A DNA stretch of 64,000 nucleotides, taken from contig NC_132976.1 in the NCBI RefSeq assembly GCF_047496725.1, forward strand, positions 13,842,501 to 13,906,500, in the 5' to 3' direction. Below are positions 33,455-44,684 of this stretch, piece after piece (within the stretch, counting starts at the first letter, position 1; each line of letters opens with the position of its first letter). A program made the translations under genes and the position numbers. Origin of the DNA: Anoplolepis gracilipes (lineage: Eukaryota > Arthropoda > Insecta > Hymenoptera > Formicidae). Under the pieces are notes generated by a model. The model had not been told where the DNA came from. It did not search any database and saw only the letters and a list, made by a program, of their open reading frames with translations.

Positions 33455-34546
33455 GAGATCCACAATTATGGATCTAGCACGGACACGAACCACAATTTGT
33501 GGATCTAGCACGGACTCGAACCAATCGGTCGTTTTACCGTGGCACTGGAAAGTAGATCCAGCCGCGTAGTTCCAAAAACTCAATTGTGGATCCAGTTAGC
33601 GCCACTGTACGGCGGGGAAAAAGCGTTCCCTAAAAAACGGGGGCATGACCACTCTCAGTCTTCTCTCTGCTAATATATAAGAAAGTTAGCGGTCTAGTTA
33701 TAGTATACAGTCTGTGAACTGAACTTGTTTTCGAACACGTCCTATGAATTCGTCATTCTTGGTCACGTGATCCTTTTTATTGCTCAATCGGTTTCAACGG
33801 CTCGTGAAAATTTACCTTTATTACATGTTATATGTAGAAAGCGTCTCACGAAAAATACCGGTATAGCCTCTTTCAAGTTTCTTTCAGGTTCAAGATTTAT
33901 TTTGAAATAAGTTCAACGAATAATATTGAAACGAGAAGAGAAAAAACACAGGCAACAAGAAAAACAAAATCTTTTGCATATTTTGCTCTTTAAAAATTTT
34001 TAATACTGAGATTGCACAGAAGTTTATAAATATGGAGGTTAGTATAGTGTATATCATATATATGTGTAGTAAAATTTCAATATTAAAAGAATCATACGAC
34101 TCCTTATTGCACTGACTCTGTTACTTCTATTATACATTACTTCTATTTCTCTATTGAAAAGGATCCAAAGTGGATCGAAACGTTTGGTACTGTTACAATT
34201 TATATACGTCAAATAGTAAACTTTTTTTTCACATTATATATACACGGTACTTACTGAACCCAGGTTCTAATTGGACTTTCTCTTTTTCTCATATAAATAA
34301 TATTTAAACTTTTTTAATTAATTATTTTTAACAATTTATTAATTTTTAATTTATTATTTATTATTTTAATTGCCTGATAAATATGAATCAATAACACAAT
34401 AAACAGATGAAAGTAAGATCAAAGCGTATAAGATAGAGACTATATATAATGTTACAAAAAATTGTTGACTATTAAACAAAAAGATAAAAATATAAAAAAT
34501 GTTTTTGAATCAGTAATATAGAAAGGTTTAATAAATATTTATATAG
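33455..34546 (+). other. Upstream region of ORC1 exons
   Basis: This holds two direct units of TGGATCTAGCACGGAC-type sequence (33460-33530) and a TATATAA at 33674-33680 followed by GC-poor transcribed-looking sequence. A short candidate first exon ends ATGGAG before GTTAGT at 34038. That exon would join in phase to the ORC1 exon at 34547. No BAH-domain exon is seen. Confidence 0.3.
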
Positions 34547-35551
34547 GTAAAGTCACATCGCGCATCATTGAAACCTGGTGCTTTAACACCATCTGTAAAA
34601 GTAAGGACTAAAGCCTTAGCTAAACCAATTACACCATTACAAGAAGCTAGAATGAGGTTACATGTCAGTACAGTGCCTAAGTCATTACCTTGCAGAGAAG
34701 AACAATTCAATGATATTTATACATTTTTAGAAAGCAAACTAATAGACAATAGTGGAGGGTAATTTTAATAAATATCATTTAACACTTACTTTTAGTTACT
34801 AAAATAATACAAAATATGTACAAATATTAATTGCAGATGTATTTATATAAGTGGTGTCCCAGGTACAGGTAAAACTGCTACTGTAAATGAAATTATAAAA
34901 TGTTTAAAGAGATCAGTAGAAAAGGGTAAATTAAACTATTTTGAGTTTATTGAAATTAATGGTATGAAATTATCTGATCCAAGGCAAGCTTATGTTCAGA
35001 TTTTAAAGCAATTATCTGGAAAGGTTTTAACATGGGAACAAGCATATAATGCACTAGAAAAGAAATTCAGTAGCAATGCTAAGAGACCAATGACATTGTT
35101 GCTTGTAGATGAGGTATACATATATATTTTTATTTAATTTTTATTGTGTATATTTTCATTTATTTCTTATTTAATTGAATTTTTTGGATTTATGAATTTA
35201 TATATTATTATTTTATTATTTATTCTATTGCATTAATTTTTATTGTTTTTTTCTTATTTGGATTTTATAGCTTGATTTATTATGTACAAAACGACAAGAT
35301 GTGATATATAATTTACTAGATTGGCCTACTAAAATCTTTGCTCGATTAGTAGTTATTACTATTGCAAATACTATGGATCTCCCAGAGAGACTTTTAATGG
35401 GTAGAGTTACATCACGATTAGGTCTTACTCGAGTAACTTTTCAACCATACAATCATAAGCAATTACAAGAGATAATATTGACTAGACTTAAAGATATCAA
35501 TATTTTTAAAAATGAAGCTTTACAATTAATTGCACGGTAAATATATCATAT

Positions 35552-35586
<35 letters not shown>

Positions 35587-37912
35587 CAGGGTGGACCATT
35601 TTAATCCATCCATTCGAATATCTCGAAAACCAAGTCCGGGAGAGAAAAATGTTTCAGACAAAAGTTGTATGGTTTCGAGGGGGTCATAAGATGGTACCAT
35701 TAGTTTGACCTTAAAAAGTCATTTGAAGGTCATGTGAAGGTCACTTCAAGTTTTTTAAATGGAACACCTTATATATTTTTACATATTCTTGTAGCTCATC
35801 TCGAGAGCTTTCCAAAACACTTATGACAAAGTATTTTTCATTAAGTATTTTTTGAGTTATAAGGCTTCAAAGTTGCAGTATTCTGACATAAAAAACAAGA
35901 TATCTCATAAAATATTCATTTTATGATTATCTTACTCTAATACTTTTATGCACAGAATAACGAGACGAATCAATTGGCATAATTAAAACACATAATTATG
36001 TTAAAGTAGAAATGTGTAACTGTTAGTTGCAAATTCAGATTTTTACTTTAAAAACTTGAAGTGACCTTTACATGACCTTCAAATGACTTTTCAAGATCAA
36101 ACCAATGGTACCATCTTATGGCCTCCTCGAAACCAAACAACTTTTGTCTGAAACATTTTTCTCTTCCGGACTTGGTTTTCGAGATATTCGACTGGATGGA
36201 TTAAAATGGTCCACCCTGTATATGTCTTTGCACACATACATATGCATATTTTTTAACGTTTTATTGTATAACTTTGTTATATAAGTTTTTAAAATGTTCT
36301 CTAATTAAATATTATCATGTTTTACAAATTATACTAATTTTTAGTATATACAAGGTGTTCTCTCTCCCTGCAATTGATGATACAATTGAAAAGATAATAA
36401 TTTTATGTGAAAAAAATAAGTCAAAGAAGTAAAATAAAATTTTTTAATATATATAAGGTCTTGCTTTTTGAGAAAAACAAATTGATTTCAAAATTTAAAA
36501 ATGAGTAACATATTTAATATTTTGCTTTCTTTTAAACTTTAACAATTTTATAATAGGGTGTCTACTTTTTAGCAAAACATAAAAAATTGGTGAAAACATT
36601 GAATGTTATGGATTTCTTTTGTATCTCAAAAAAATCAGGCAATTCTCATTGAATTTTACTAGGAATAAGATTATTTAAAAAAATTTTGTCTTTGGTAATT
36701 TTATTCTTATATATATGCAGTCGATAATCCACCAATTCAAGTTGTAAATTATGTTTTATTATTTTTTATTATTTAATATTGTTTAAAAAATATTAAAAAG
36801 TTATATCTATTTTTTTATATATATTCAATATCGTAACAAAACATTGAACATAGAGTACTTATTCTTTATTAAAATTCTGTATTAAAATTTTTAATGACAA
36901 AAAAATAAAATTGATATGCAAGTGAAAAATGTTTATATTACAAAAGCTATTCAGTTTTTTAGTATATTTGCAAATCTGACACTTGAAACTTAAGCTCTGT
37001 GTTTTCTTTCATATAAGTGAAAAACATTTAAAAATACGTAATAAAAATTTATTTTAGAAAGTTACATTAAAAATCTTTAAAATATTTTCTTCATCTGAAG
37101 TTATGAATAAAAATATCTAAAAGATTAGGAAATATAATGTTCCATTTACTAAAGTATTTAAAATATTATAAGTTACTGAAGAAATTGTGCATAAATATAG
37201 TCTGATAAATTTTATATTCTTAACAGAGAATACACACACACACACAGACACAAACACACACACACACACACACACATATATATTTATTTATTTATTTATT
37301 TATTTAATAAAATTAGGAGAAAGGCAATATGAGTCAAAAACAAAGTGTAAAGACACAACTAAAAATTTGAATTTTTTTTAAAAACCAAAAAATTCAAGAA
37401 CAAATTGAATGTAAACAATACAAAGTTCTTAAAAGTATACAGATGTGCAAGTTGTAATATGTCCCTATTTAAAATTTTGGCTTGTATTGCCTTTCTCATG
37501 ATGTTATTAGTTTTATTTAAGAATATTATAAATTAGTATTTATTATTTAATTATTAAGACTTGGAGACACATTCAATAATGTGTAATACATGATTATTAG
37601 TGGTCCCAATATTTTTAAAGCCAAATTTCTCGAAAACAAAATCTATGTTCAATAATTCTCAGTTTGGACCAGCTGGGACTAGAAATCTAGTTTATGTTAC
37701 ATATTATATATTATAGATTCCCAATCCCAGCTGGAAGTTTTTGAACGCAAATCTTTATATGAAATAATTTTTATTTTTTTTTTATATAAAATAATTAGTT
37801 ATTATTTATGCCATCAATTATGGAACACTATGTTATTGTAAACTCTGTTGTTATAAACATGTATGTGTGCAAGTAAAACTAATATATATTCTATATATAA
37901 TTATATATAATT

Positions 37913-37943
<31 letters not shown>

Positions 37944-38719
37944 TATAATTTATATATAATTATATATAATTTATATATATATATATATATATATAATTTT
38001 TATAATTTATATATAATTATATATAATTTATTATAATTATGTTATAAAAAGAATTTTTTAAACTGTACTACTTATAAATAGTACTACTTTTTTATTGACA
38101 AAGAATTATTAATAAAATAAAATTGATAAAGTTTAATTTAATATTTTAAGAATCTTTACGTAATATAATAACTTATATTATTTTTATATACAATAGAAAA
38201 ATATCTGCGGTATCGGGTGACGCTCGCCGTGCTTTGGACATTTGTCGTCGTGCAGCAGAAATTACCGAAATACGCAACGATACCACAGTAACCATACATG
38301 ATGTAAACGAAGCTTTGTCGGAGATGATAACAAATCCAAAGGTTCAAGCAATAAAACATTGTTCGAAATTTGAACAAGTATTCTTGCAAGCCATATGTTC
38401 AGAAGTTACACGAACTGGTGTTGAAGAAGTTCGTTTTATAAATGTTTACAAACAGTTTGAATTTTTATGTTCCTTTAATGGTTTGTATAGAGACAATTAA
38501 TATAAAGTAATATAAAAAAATTGTACATTTTAATAATTTTTTTCTTTTTAAGGCTATGAAACACCCAACATCACTCAAACATTTGATATTTGCACAAAAT
38601 TAGATGATTATAGATTGTTAATATATGAATATTCAGGTAGTAATATACATCAAAAAATTCTATTAAATATATCAAAGGATGATATACATTATGCATTACA
38701 AAGCATTGAGCTCGATTAA
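34547..38719 (+). CDS. ORC1: ORC1, AAA+ and winged-helix exons
   Basis: Five exons in phase: 34547-34758, 34837-35113, 35271-35536, 38197-38480 and 38553-38719, giving 401 codons before TAA. The first contains PLTPLQ-like linker sequence and LPCREEQF. Walker A is GVPGTGKTAT and Walker B is LLLVDELD, split by an intron. Sensor 1 lies in ITIANTMDLPERL and sensor 2 in SGDARRALDICRRA. A C-terminal winged-helix region follows. ORC1 is the ATPase of the origin recognition complex that loads MCM in the nucleus. Family members usually carry an N-terminal BAH domain and a long linker; these are not visible upstream, so the gene is either longer than shown with distant exons or 5'-truncated. Intron 3 (2.7 kb) holds a foldback element. 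All five exons are open, so the gene looks functional. Confidence 0.9.
35587..36218. mobile_element. Foldback element, copy 2, in ORC1 intron 3
   Basis: The ends are CAGGGTGGACCATTTTAATC and its complement. The left arm is long, the right arm partly deleted, the mirror image of copy 1. It begins 50 bp after an exon end. Confidence 0.88.
36219..38196 (+). other. Rest of ORC1 intron 3
   Basis: AT-rich intron with no gene. It contains a (CA)n run at 37233-37276, a TTTA run at 37283-37305 and a TA-rich tandem array at 37885-38035 whose units of about 65 bp read ATATATAATTATATATAATT. Confidence 0.7.
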
Positions 38720-39126
38720 AAATATGCATAAGATTTAGAAATAAATGTCTAATTTATTATTACTTTATCATATAGAATATATTCTTGATAATATTTTATA
38801 ATTAACGAATTTGTGTATAATTGAAATATTTTCCTGTTATATTGTAATGGAACAAAGCAGGATAAAATATAAATAAGATTTTTGATAAGTTGACTTATAT
38901 CTCTATTTTACATACTTATATCTCGTCACAATAAAAATCTAATGAACAAATATGTGTATGTGTATTCAGAGTTAATATATACATTATTGAAGTATACTAT
39001 AGCTAGTACAGCTATCTATTATTGGAAAAATTACACAATTCAAGTTCAGCGTCGAACATCCTCTCTCATTTGTATAAATAGTCTGTTATATATTTGTATC
39101 CTGCATTCTGTACTCTGCATCTTACA
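38720..39126 (+). other. ORC1-methyltransferase intergenic region
   Basis: 407 bp. It should hold the ORC1 3' end and the promoter of the next gene. AATAAA occurs near 38742. I see no clear TATA box. Confidence 0.4.
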
Positions 39127-39919
39127 ATGTCATGTAAGTAATGTGTCATTTATTTTCTTTTTAAGTTTGAAGAAGAAGAAGACTATATTAAGATTATCTT
39201 TCTGTAACAAAAATATATTTAATATTTATATACATATATAATATATTCAGTAACGAGTGATGACAATATCGAAGAAAATATTATTTCGTTATATAATGTT
39301 CAAAAGTGGGAAGAAATAACTGCTTTATCTTGCACAACTAATGATCTCAGGAGATTATCATGGATATTGCCTGATTTAAATGATTTGTATTGGATGAATA
39401 ATATTATACGAAAGTATAAGTTATTTGGAATTGCAAGCATCGGTTGTGGTTGTGGATTACTAGAATGGTTATTACAAAAATATTCAGGTAAGTTTTTGAA
39501 ATAAAAATATATTAATATTTTCTTTTAATAATATTTTTACAGTTTGTTTTTTTTTTATAATATACTTTTAAGGATTAGACGTTATAGGCATAGAATTGGA
39601 TAGTTCCTGGTGGAATAGCAAATATTCTCCACCACAATTCTTGAAAAATATTATTTTTATTGAGAAGGCATCAATGAATTTTCAAGTACCAAAACGATAT
39701 GCTATGTTATTTTGTTACTTTAATAACAATAGTGCATTTTGTAATTATATAGAAAATTACAAAGGCAATTTAATTCTCGTTATTGGACCTATGCAACAGG
39801 ATAATTGTACAACAGACCCACTACCATTTGATAAAAAATTTGAAAAATATTATTGGAAATTAATAGATAAGAAAAAACTTGTACGTTCCAATGATTATAT
39901 TACTGCATATACTAAATAA
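39127..39919 (+). CDS. Methyltransferase-like protein, three exons
   Basis: Exons 39127-39133, 39251-39487 and 39573-39919 join in phase to 196 residues. The first exon gives only MS plus one base. The motif ASIGCGCGLLEWLL resembles the glycine-rich SAM-binding loop, followed about 15-20 residues later by VIGIELDSSWW, where an acidic residue would hold the ribose. Substrate unknown. The tail (YITAYTK) is short, and the protein is smaller than most class I methyltransferases. The start is set by the only ATG that splices in frame. The gene follows ORC1 on the same strand. Confidence 0.65.
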
Positions 39920-40213
39920 AGATTCTAATATGAAAAAGATAAGAACTATAAATTACAAAATCCAACTCCATAACACTTTTCCTAACTATGCAAACAACAA
40001 AAGAAATAATTTTAAGAAAATTTTATAAAACAACTTATTTGGAATATACAAATTATGAAATCCTAGATAATGTTGTTAACACAGATATTTATATTATTAG
40101 ACTTTTCTTATGAAGAGAGCGTTCTCAGTTTTATGTACATACAAACACATATATAAAGTATGTCTCTGCACATTGATGGCTCCATGTGTATGTATGTATA
40201 TATGTATGTATGT

Positions 40214-40265
<52 letters not shown>

Positions 40266-42320
40266 AGAGAGAGAGAGGGAGAGAGAGAAAGATAGAAGGG
40301 GAAGGTGGGCCATCTCTTGTGAACATGTGGTCTCGTATAAGTTCCTATAAATTTTTTTTATAACGCATCTTTACTGAGATTTGTCTTTAAAGTTAAAATT
40401 TGAGAATTATTTTTCTGAAATAACTTATATCATTCTATAGATCTTAATAATATTATATTAAGTAAAGATCTTTAAACTAACATAATAGGTTTCTTCCCTT
40501 GGAGAGCCAGATACAGACCACCTATAAGCCTTTCAACTTACAAAACTTTAAAGCCAATAGGTTTTCTTTTATTTTTAAATCTGTTTATAAATTTTCAACA
40601 TCTTTCTCTAAGAAAAAGGTACTTTTGTTCACTCAAGGTGATATTAATAAGAAATCTATTACACTATTTAAAAAATTTTTAATTAATAAAAAAAAAAAGT
40701 TCTTATATATATATATTATTAAGATATGTATGTATGTATCTACGTATGTATGTATGTATGTGCTCTCTCTCTCTCTTTAAAAAATCTTTAAAAAATTTAC
40801 AAAAGAATACGTTCAGTTAAAAGAAATTGATTTTATAGCTCAAAAATAAATATAAAATCAGTATACAGGCAAATTAATTACGATTTTAAAAAGTTATTTT
40901 AAAAACGTATTGCAAGTCTAATAAAGTAGAAGGAAGTAAAAATATGTATAAAGAAAAAATTTACATCGTTTAATGCTATATTTTCAAACAAAAATCATAT
41001 TTATTACAATCTACAAATAATCAATCTTATTTATTATACTCTATAATTTTATAGTCAGTTTTTCTGCTTCGACCCGAGCACACCAAGTTTGTGTTTTCGT
41101 CACTTTGTGAAAATTAGTATACCTTTTACATTTGGCATATTGTCTACTGATCTCATATTTATTTTTGAGCTGTAAAATCGATTTTTTTTTATAAAGATTT
41201 TTTGTGAAGATAAGATTGAACAAACACATTTGTCTTCGTGACAAACTAAATTCAACTTAAATTATAAAATGGTAAGCCTAATTATATATTTAAACAAATA
41301 AAATTTATTATATAAAAATTTATTGTATAACTATAAACAATATTATACAAAAACATATACAAGAAGTTTTTATTGACAGATATACAATAAATTTTAAATT
41401 AGAACACATTGAACACATAACTGAACAACAATGGAAAACAGTTAATCCCAAAAAAAGAGGACAGAAATAAAAACCGCTTGTAATTGTAAAAGTATCCGTA
41501 GGATTAAAGATAATATAATGTATATGCAAGATTTTAATGTAAAAAGACACAATAAGTAAATGTCGAAATGTTCCACACTATTATAATATCTGACAATAAA
41601 TGTCAATTTAATTAAGTTAATAATATATATCTAACAATTTATATAGCTCATATTTGATGTTGCGTTTGATATTACATTTACATGTATAAACATTATATGT
41701 CTATATAACATTTATTTACAATTAATTATATTAATATGTATATTACATCTGTAACTATGTATGTATATGATACTTAAAACAAGTTATATGTACTTTCATG
41801 CATGTACTTAATTTATACAATGCATATGTTATGTATATATAAAATACAGATAATTTTTAATTATAAATAAAATTTATTGATTGTAAAATGTATCAATAAT
41901 TTATTATTTATTAACTGTTTACAACATATATTATAATAAAATATTAAATTGTCAACTAAAATAATAAATTGTTACTTATTCTTAACTAATTATTATTTTT
42001 ATAAAAAATAACAAAATTTTTCAGATTGTACATGGAATAAGAATAATTCTAATTATAAACTTGATATGAAATAATCATACTTATATTTGACTTATTTTTA
42101 TATGAAGAGGGATTTATCCTTAATTATTTTACTAATTTAAAAAGATATATTAATTTATTTTATAAAAATCTAGAGTAACTTTTGTATAAAAAACACATTC
42201 ATATAGTTATATAACTATTATTTTATACCTATGACATTGTTTCTGTACACTTGTGCTTATACAAAAAAATTATACATTATGTATATAAAATTATTTTATT
42301 ATAAGCATACATATTCCTAT
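39920..42320. other. AT-rich intergenic region
   Basis: 2.4 kb without a convincing gene. It contains (TA)n followed by (GA)n at 40217-40290 and a TATG/CT simple run near 40722-40776. An open plus frame at 40499-40780 ends in this simple sequence and is not credible as a gene. Confidence 0.6.
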
Positions 42321-43032
42321 TTATTCATGTTTGACTCTACACAATGCAATATACGACTTTTTAGTGGACAAATCATGCCACCCTACTGGACCCCTCTCAC
42401 AATCAGCGCAAGCTAAGTACTTGACATTACCTACTGTATGTGACACACCAATATTTTCAAAAGTATACATATCTTCTACTAACCAGTAGTTCAAAATAAC
42501 TTCTGACTGAATGTCTTTACCTTCTCCTTTGCTATGAATATAAGGTAACGCAAACTGTAAAAAATATTTACATTATTTATTTACTTAATTGTACAATTAT
42601 CTATTTAGATAAGTTTTTAGGAATGAATATTTTCCACAAATAAGAAATTTATATAGTATATATCATATAAAATAACCAATATAATTTTTAAGTTGTAAAT
42701 AATCTGCAAAATGTAAAAAACATAATATATTAAACACGTTTTTAAATTAACAATAATAAAGCAACATAAATACATTGATGATTAAATTAATATTATGTAA
42801 AAGAAATAAGTAGTCGTGTAATTTTTTCAATATTGAGATGTTACTACGTTCACAATACTAACCTCCAATATTGAGATGTTACGTATACAATACTAACCTC
42901 CATATTTATTAACCTGGCAGTCCCAGGATTAAGCATTTTTGAAGGGCAAAATGTACAATAGATTTTGGTTTTGTTTTTGCCTTCTGCGTCTTTTTTCGTC
43001 TCAATAATCGTTTCAATAATATTCGTTGACAT
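42321..43032 (-). CDS. RABIF: RABIF/Mss4, guanine nucleotide-free chaperone of Rabs
   Basis: Two minus-strand exons, 43032-42898 (45 codons) and 42554-42321 (77 codons plus TAA), give 122 residues, the usual family length. CTFCPSKMLNPGTA holds the first CxxC, and YLACADCERGPVGWHD the second; together they bind zinc. ENIGVSHTVGNVKYL and LVEDMYTF are conserved core strands. Mss4 binds nucleotide-free exocytic Rab GTPases in the cytosol, promotes GDP release and stabilises them. The start is the first ATG of the open exon, and the C-terminus ends in KHE as in other animals. The 343-bp intron has a duplicated donor region. All residues look intact, so the gene is likely active. Confidence 0.95.
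42828..42900 (-). repeat. Tandem duplication covering the RABIF splice donor
   Basis: CAATATTGAGATGTTAC ... CAATACTAACCTC occurs at 42828-42865 and again at 42866-42900. Each copy carries the minus-strand donor GAGGTTAGTATTG, so a second, intronic donor 35 bp downstream is available. Confidence 0.85.
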
Positions 43033-43479
43033 TATTGTTCAAAATAAATATTGAACCGAATTGAGCGATATGGGTATTAGTGTAGTTTGTTAGAAAGACG
43101 TGAAACGTGAAGCGTGAAGATGGCTAACCAAAATTAATAATTTTTTGAACATTCAATAATTTTAATCAATTGTTGATTATTGTTGGTCTGATTTTGGCGT
43201 TTATTGGTTATTAATTTAATTGATATTAACAAAATAAATACCTGATCATACCTAAAAATAATTTTTAATATTTTTTAAATTAATTGTATGTTAAATCGAT
43301 AGGAAATTGATTGTTAGTTTCAATTTCTTCAATGATGTTTGCTGATGGATTATTTATTAATTACAACAAAATAATTTTCAATAATGCACATACTGCGCAT
43401 GTGCAACTCCCAACCACGAAGTTGGCTCTCTAGAAATATATTATTTTCCGCGGCTTTCCAGTAGAGTTCCTTTCCTCTA
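43033..43479. other. RABIF upstream region
   Basis: 447 bp of AT-rich DNA that should include the RABIF promoter. No TATA box or other gene is recognised. Confidence 0.35.
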
Positions 43480-43612
43480 GATCCTTGCGCCGCCGCGCCA
43501 CGCCGCCGCCGCCGCCGATAAATAATCATTCATCGATTCCGCCGCCGCCAATCTTAAAATTTTCGCCAAACACCGCCGCCAAAAATTAATGCGGCGCGCC
43601 GAAAAAATAAAT
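43480..43612. repeat. CCG-rich dispersed repeat, left copy
   Basis: A block of GCCGCCGCCGATAAATAATC and further CCG runs interspersed with short AT stretches. A homologous block in the same orientation is at 48402-48530, so the pair brackets hAT-2 as direct repeats. Confidence 0.7.
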
Positions 43613-43629
43613 TTGCAAGAGATAAAACT

Positions 43630-44369
43630 CAATGAATACGTTTACATGTCACTTTTATGGCCGTTTCTACCAATGTCGTTTAATTTTAATCTTAGCTTAC
43701 TCATTCTCTTTGTCTTCTTCTAAAGGCCTTTGCACGTACAAAAATTTTAGTCGTAACCATAAGGTCATAAGAAAATTGATCAATCACAGTTGATTATTCT
43801 TCTGAACTTCAACTGGGATTGGTCAATTTCTTAAGTCTTACGCCTATAGGTCCGAATTCATAGGCCCATATTCTGAATCCTCTTTTGCTTTCAACATGAA
43901 CAAAAGCATTGAAATTCCAATATTGAACTTTATCGATTCCGTCATAAGTTAACAGTTACGGCCTCTAAACCAGCCTTAAATCTGATTGGCTGTATGCCAC
44001 TTTTAAAAGCCCTTTTATCGATAAAAGAGGATTCATAATATGGACCATAGTAGTTTCTCAAATCTTAAGATTAGAGAATTTCTTAATCTATCATAATACG
44101 ACCATTTCATTGGTTAAGCTATTCTATTCAACCAATGAAATGGTCGCATTAGGATAGATTTAAGAAATTCTCTAATCTTAAGATTTGAGAAACGACTATG
44201 AATTCGAGCCTGCTGCTTTACAATTGTTGTAAAATTCATGAATCTGATTGGCGTATGCTGTTAGATTTAGCCAAAATTAAAAGTATACACTAATTAGATT
44301 CACGCATTTTACACAGTTGCAAAGCAGCTTTTTTTCCTGAACGCAGCCAATGATACATGTAAACGTATT
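43630..44369. repeat. Nested cluster of four small palindromes
   Basis: An outer inverted pair, AATACGTTTACATGT near 43631 and its complement near 44355, encloses four further palindromes: about 43724-43860, 43862-44046 (ends GGCCCATATTCTGAATCC), 44046-44200 (almost perfect, arms of about 65 bp) and 44205-44330. Their arms do not match each other, but each contains ATTGG or CCAAT. No gene. Confidence 0.8.
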
Positions 44370-44684
44370 AATATTTCATCGTATATTTAGAAGTTGTGTC
44401 TCAAATATAATAAATATTAATTTATTTCAAATAAGACTAATATTTACTTTTCTCGAGTGTCATTTTATTAAAACATTATTACAACAAAGATTTTAGGTAC
44501 AACTTATAGTAATAGAAAATGTATTATTATGTTATGATAATTATGAATTGTGCTGTTATAAATTAATTAGTCTTTCTATAGCAAAAATTAAATGCACTTA
44601 TATAGTCTATATTATTTTCTGTTAGAATTAGATTAGAATGACTTAATGTTAATAATTTTATTTTCAGACAGTTTATAAAACAAA
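44370..44684 (+). other. Leader region of hAT-2
   Basis: AT-rich, no gene. A TTTTCAG acceptor-like site ends at 44669, just before the hAT-2 ATG. Confidence 0.4.

Noticed and set aside
33725..33910. 61-codon ORF as the missing ORC1 N-terminus
   Set aside because: No BAH or ORC1 similarity and no in-phase splice to 34547.
34150..34190. Possible hammerhead ribozyme of a Penelope-like element (GGATCCAAAGTGGATCGAAACG)
   Set aside because: A stem and GAAAC are present, but the upstream core reads CTATTGA where CTGANGA is required, and no closing stems I and III could be built.
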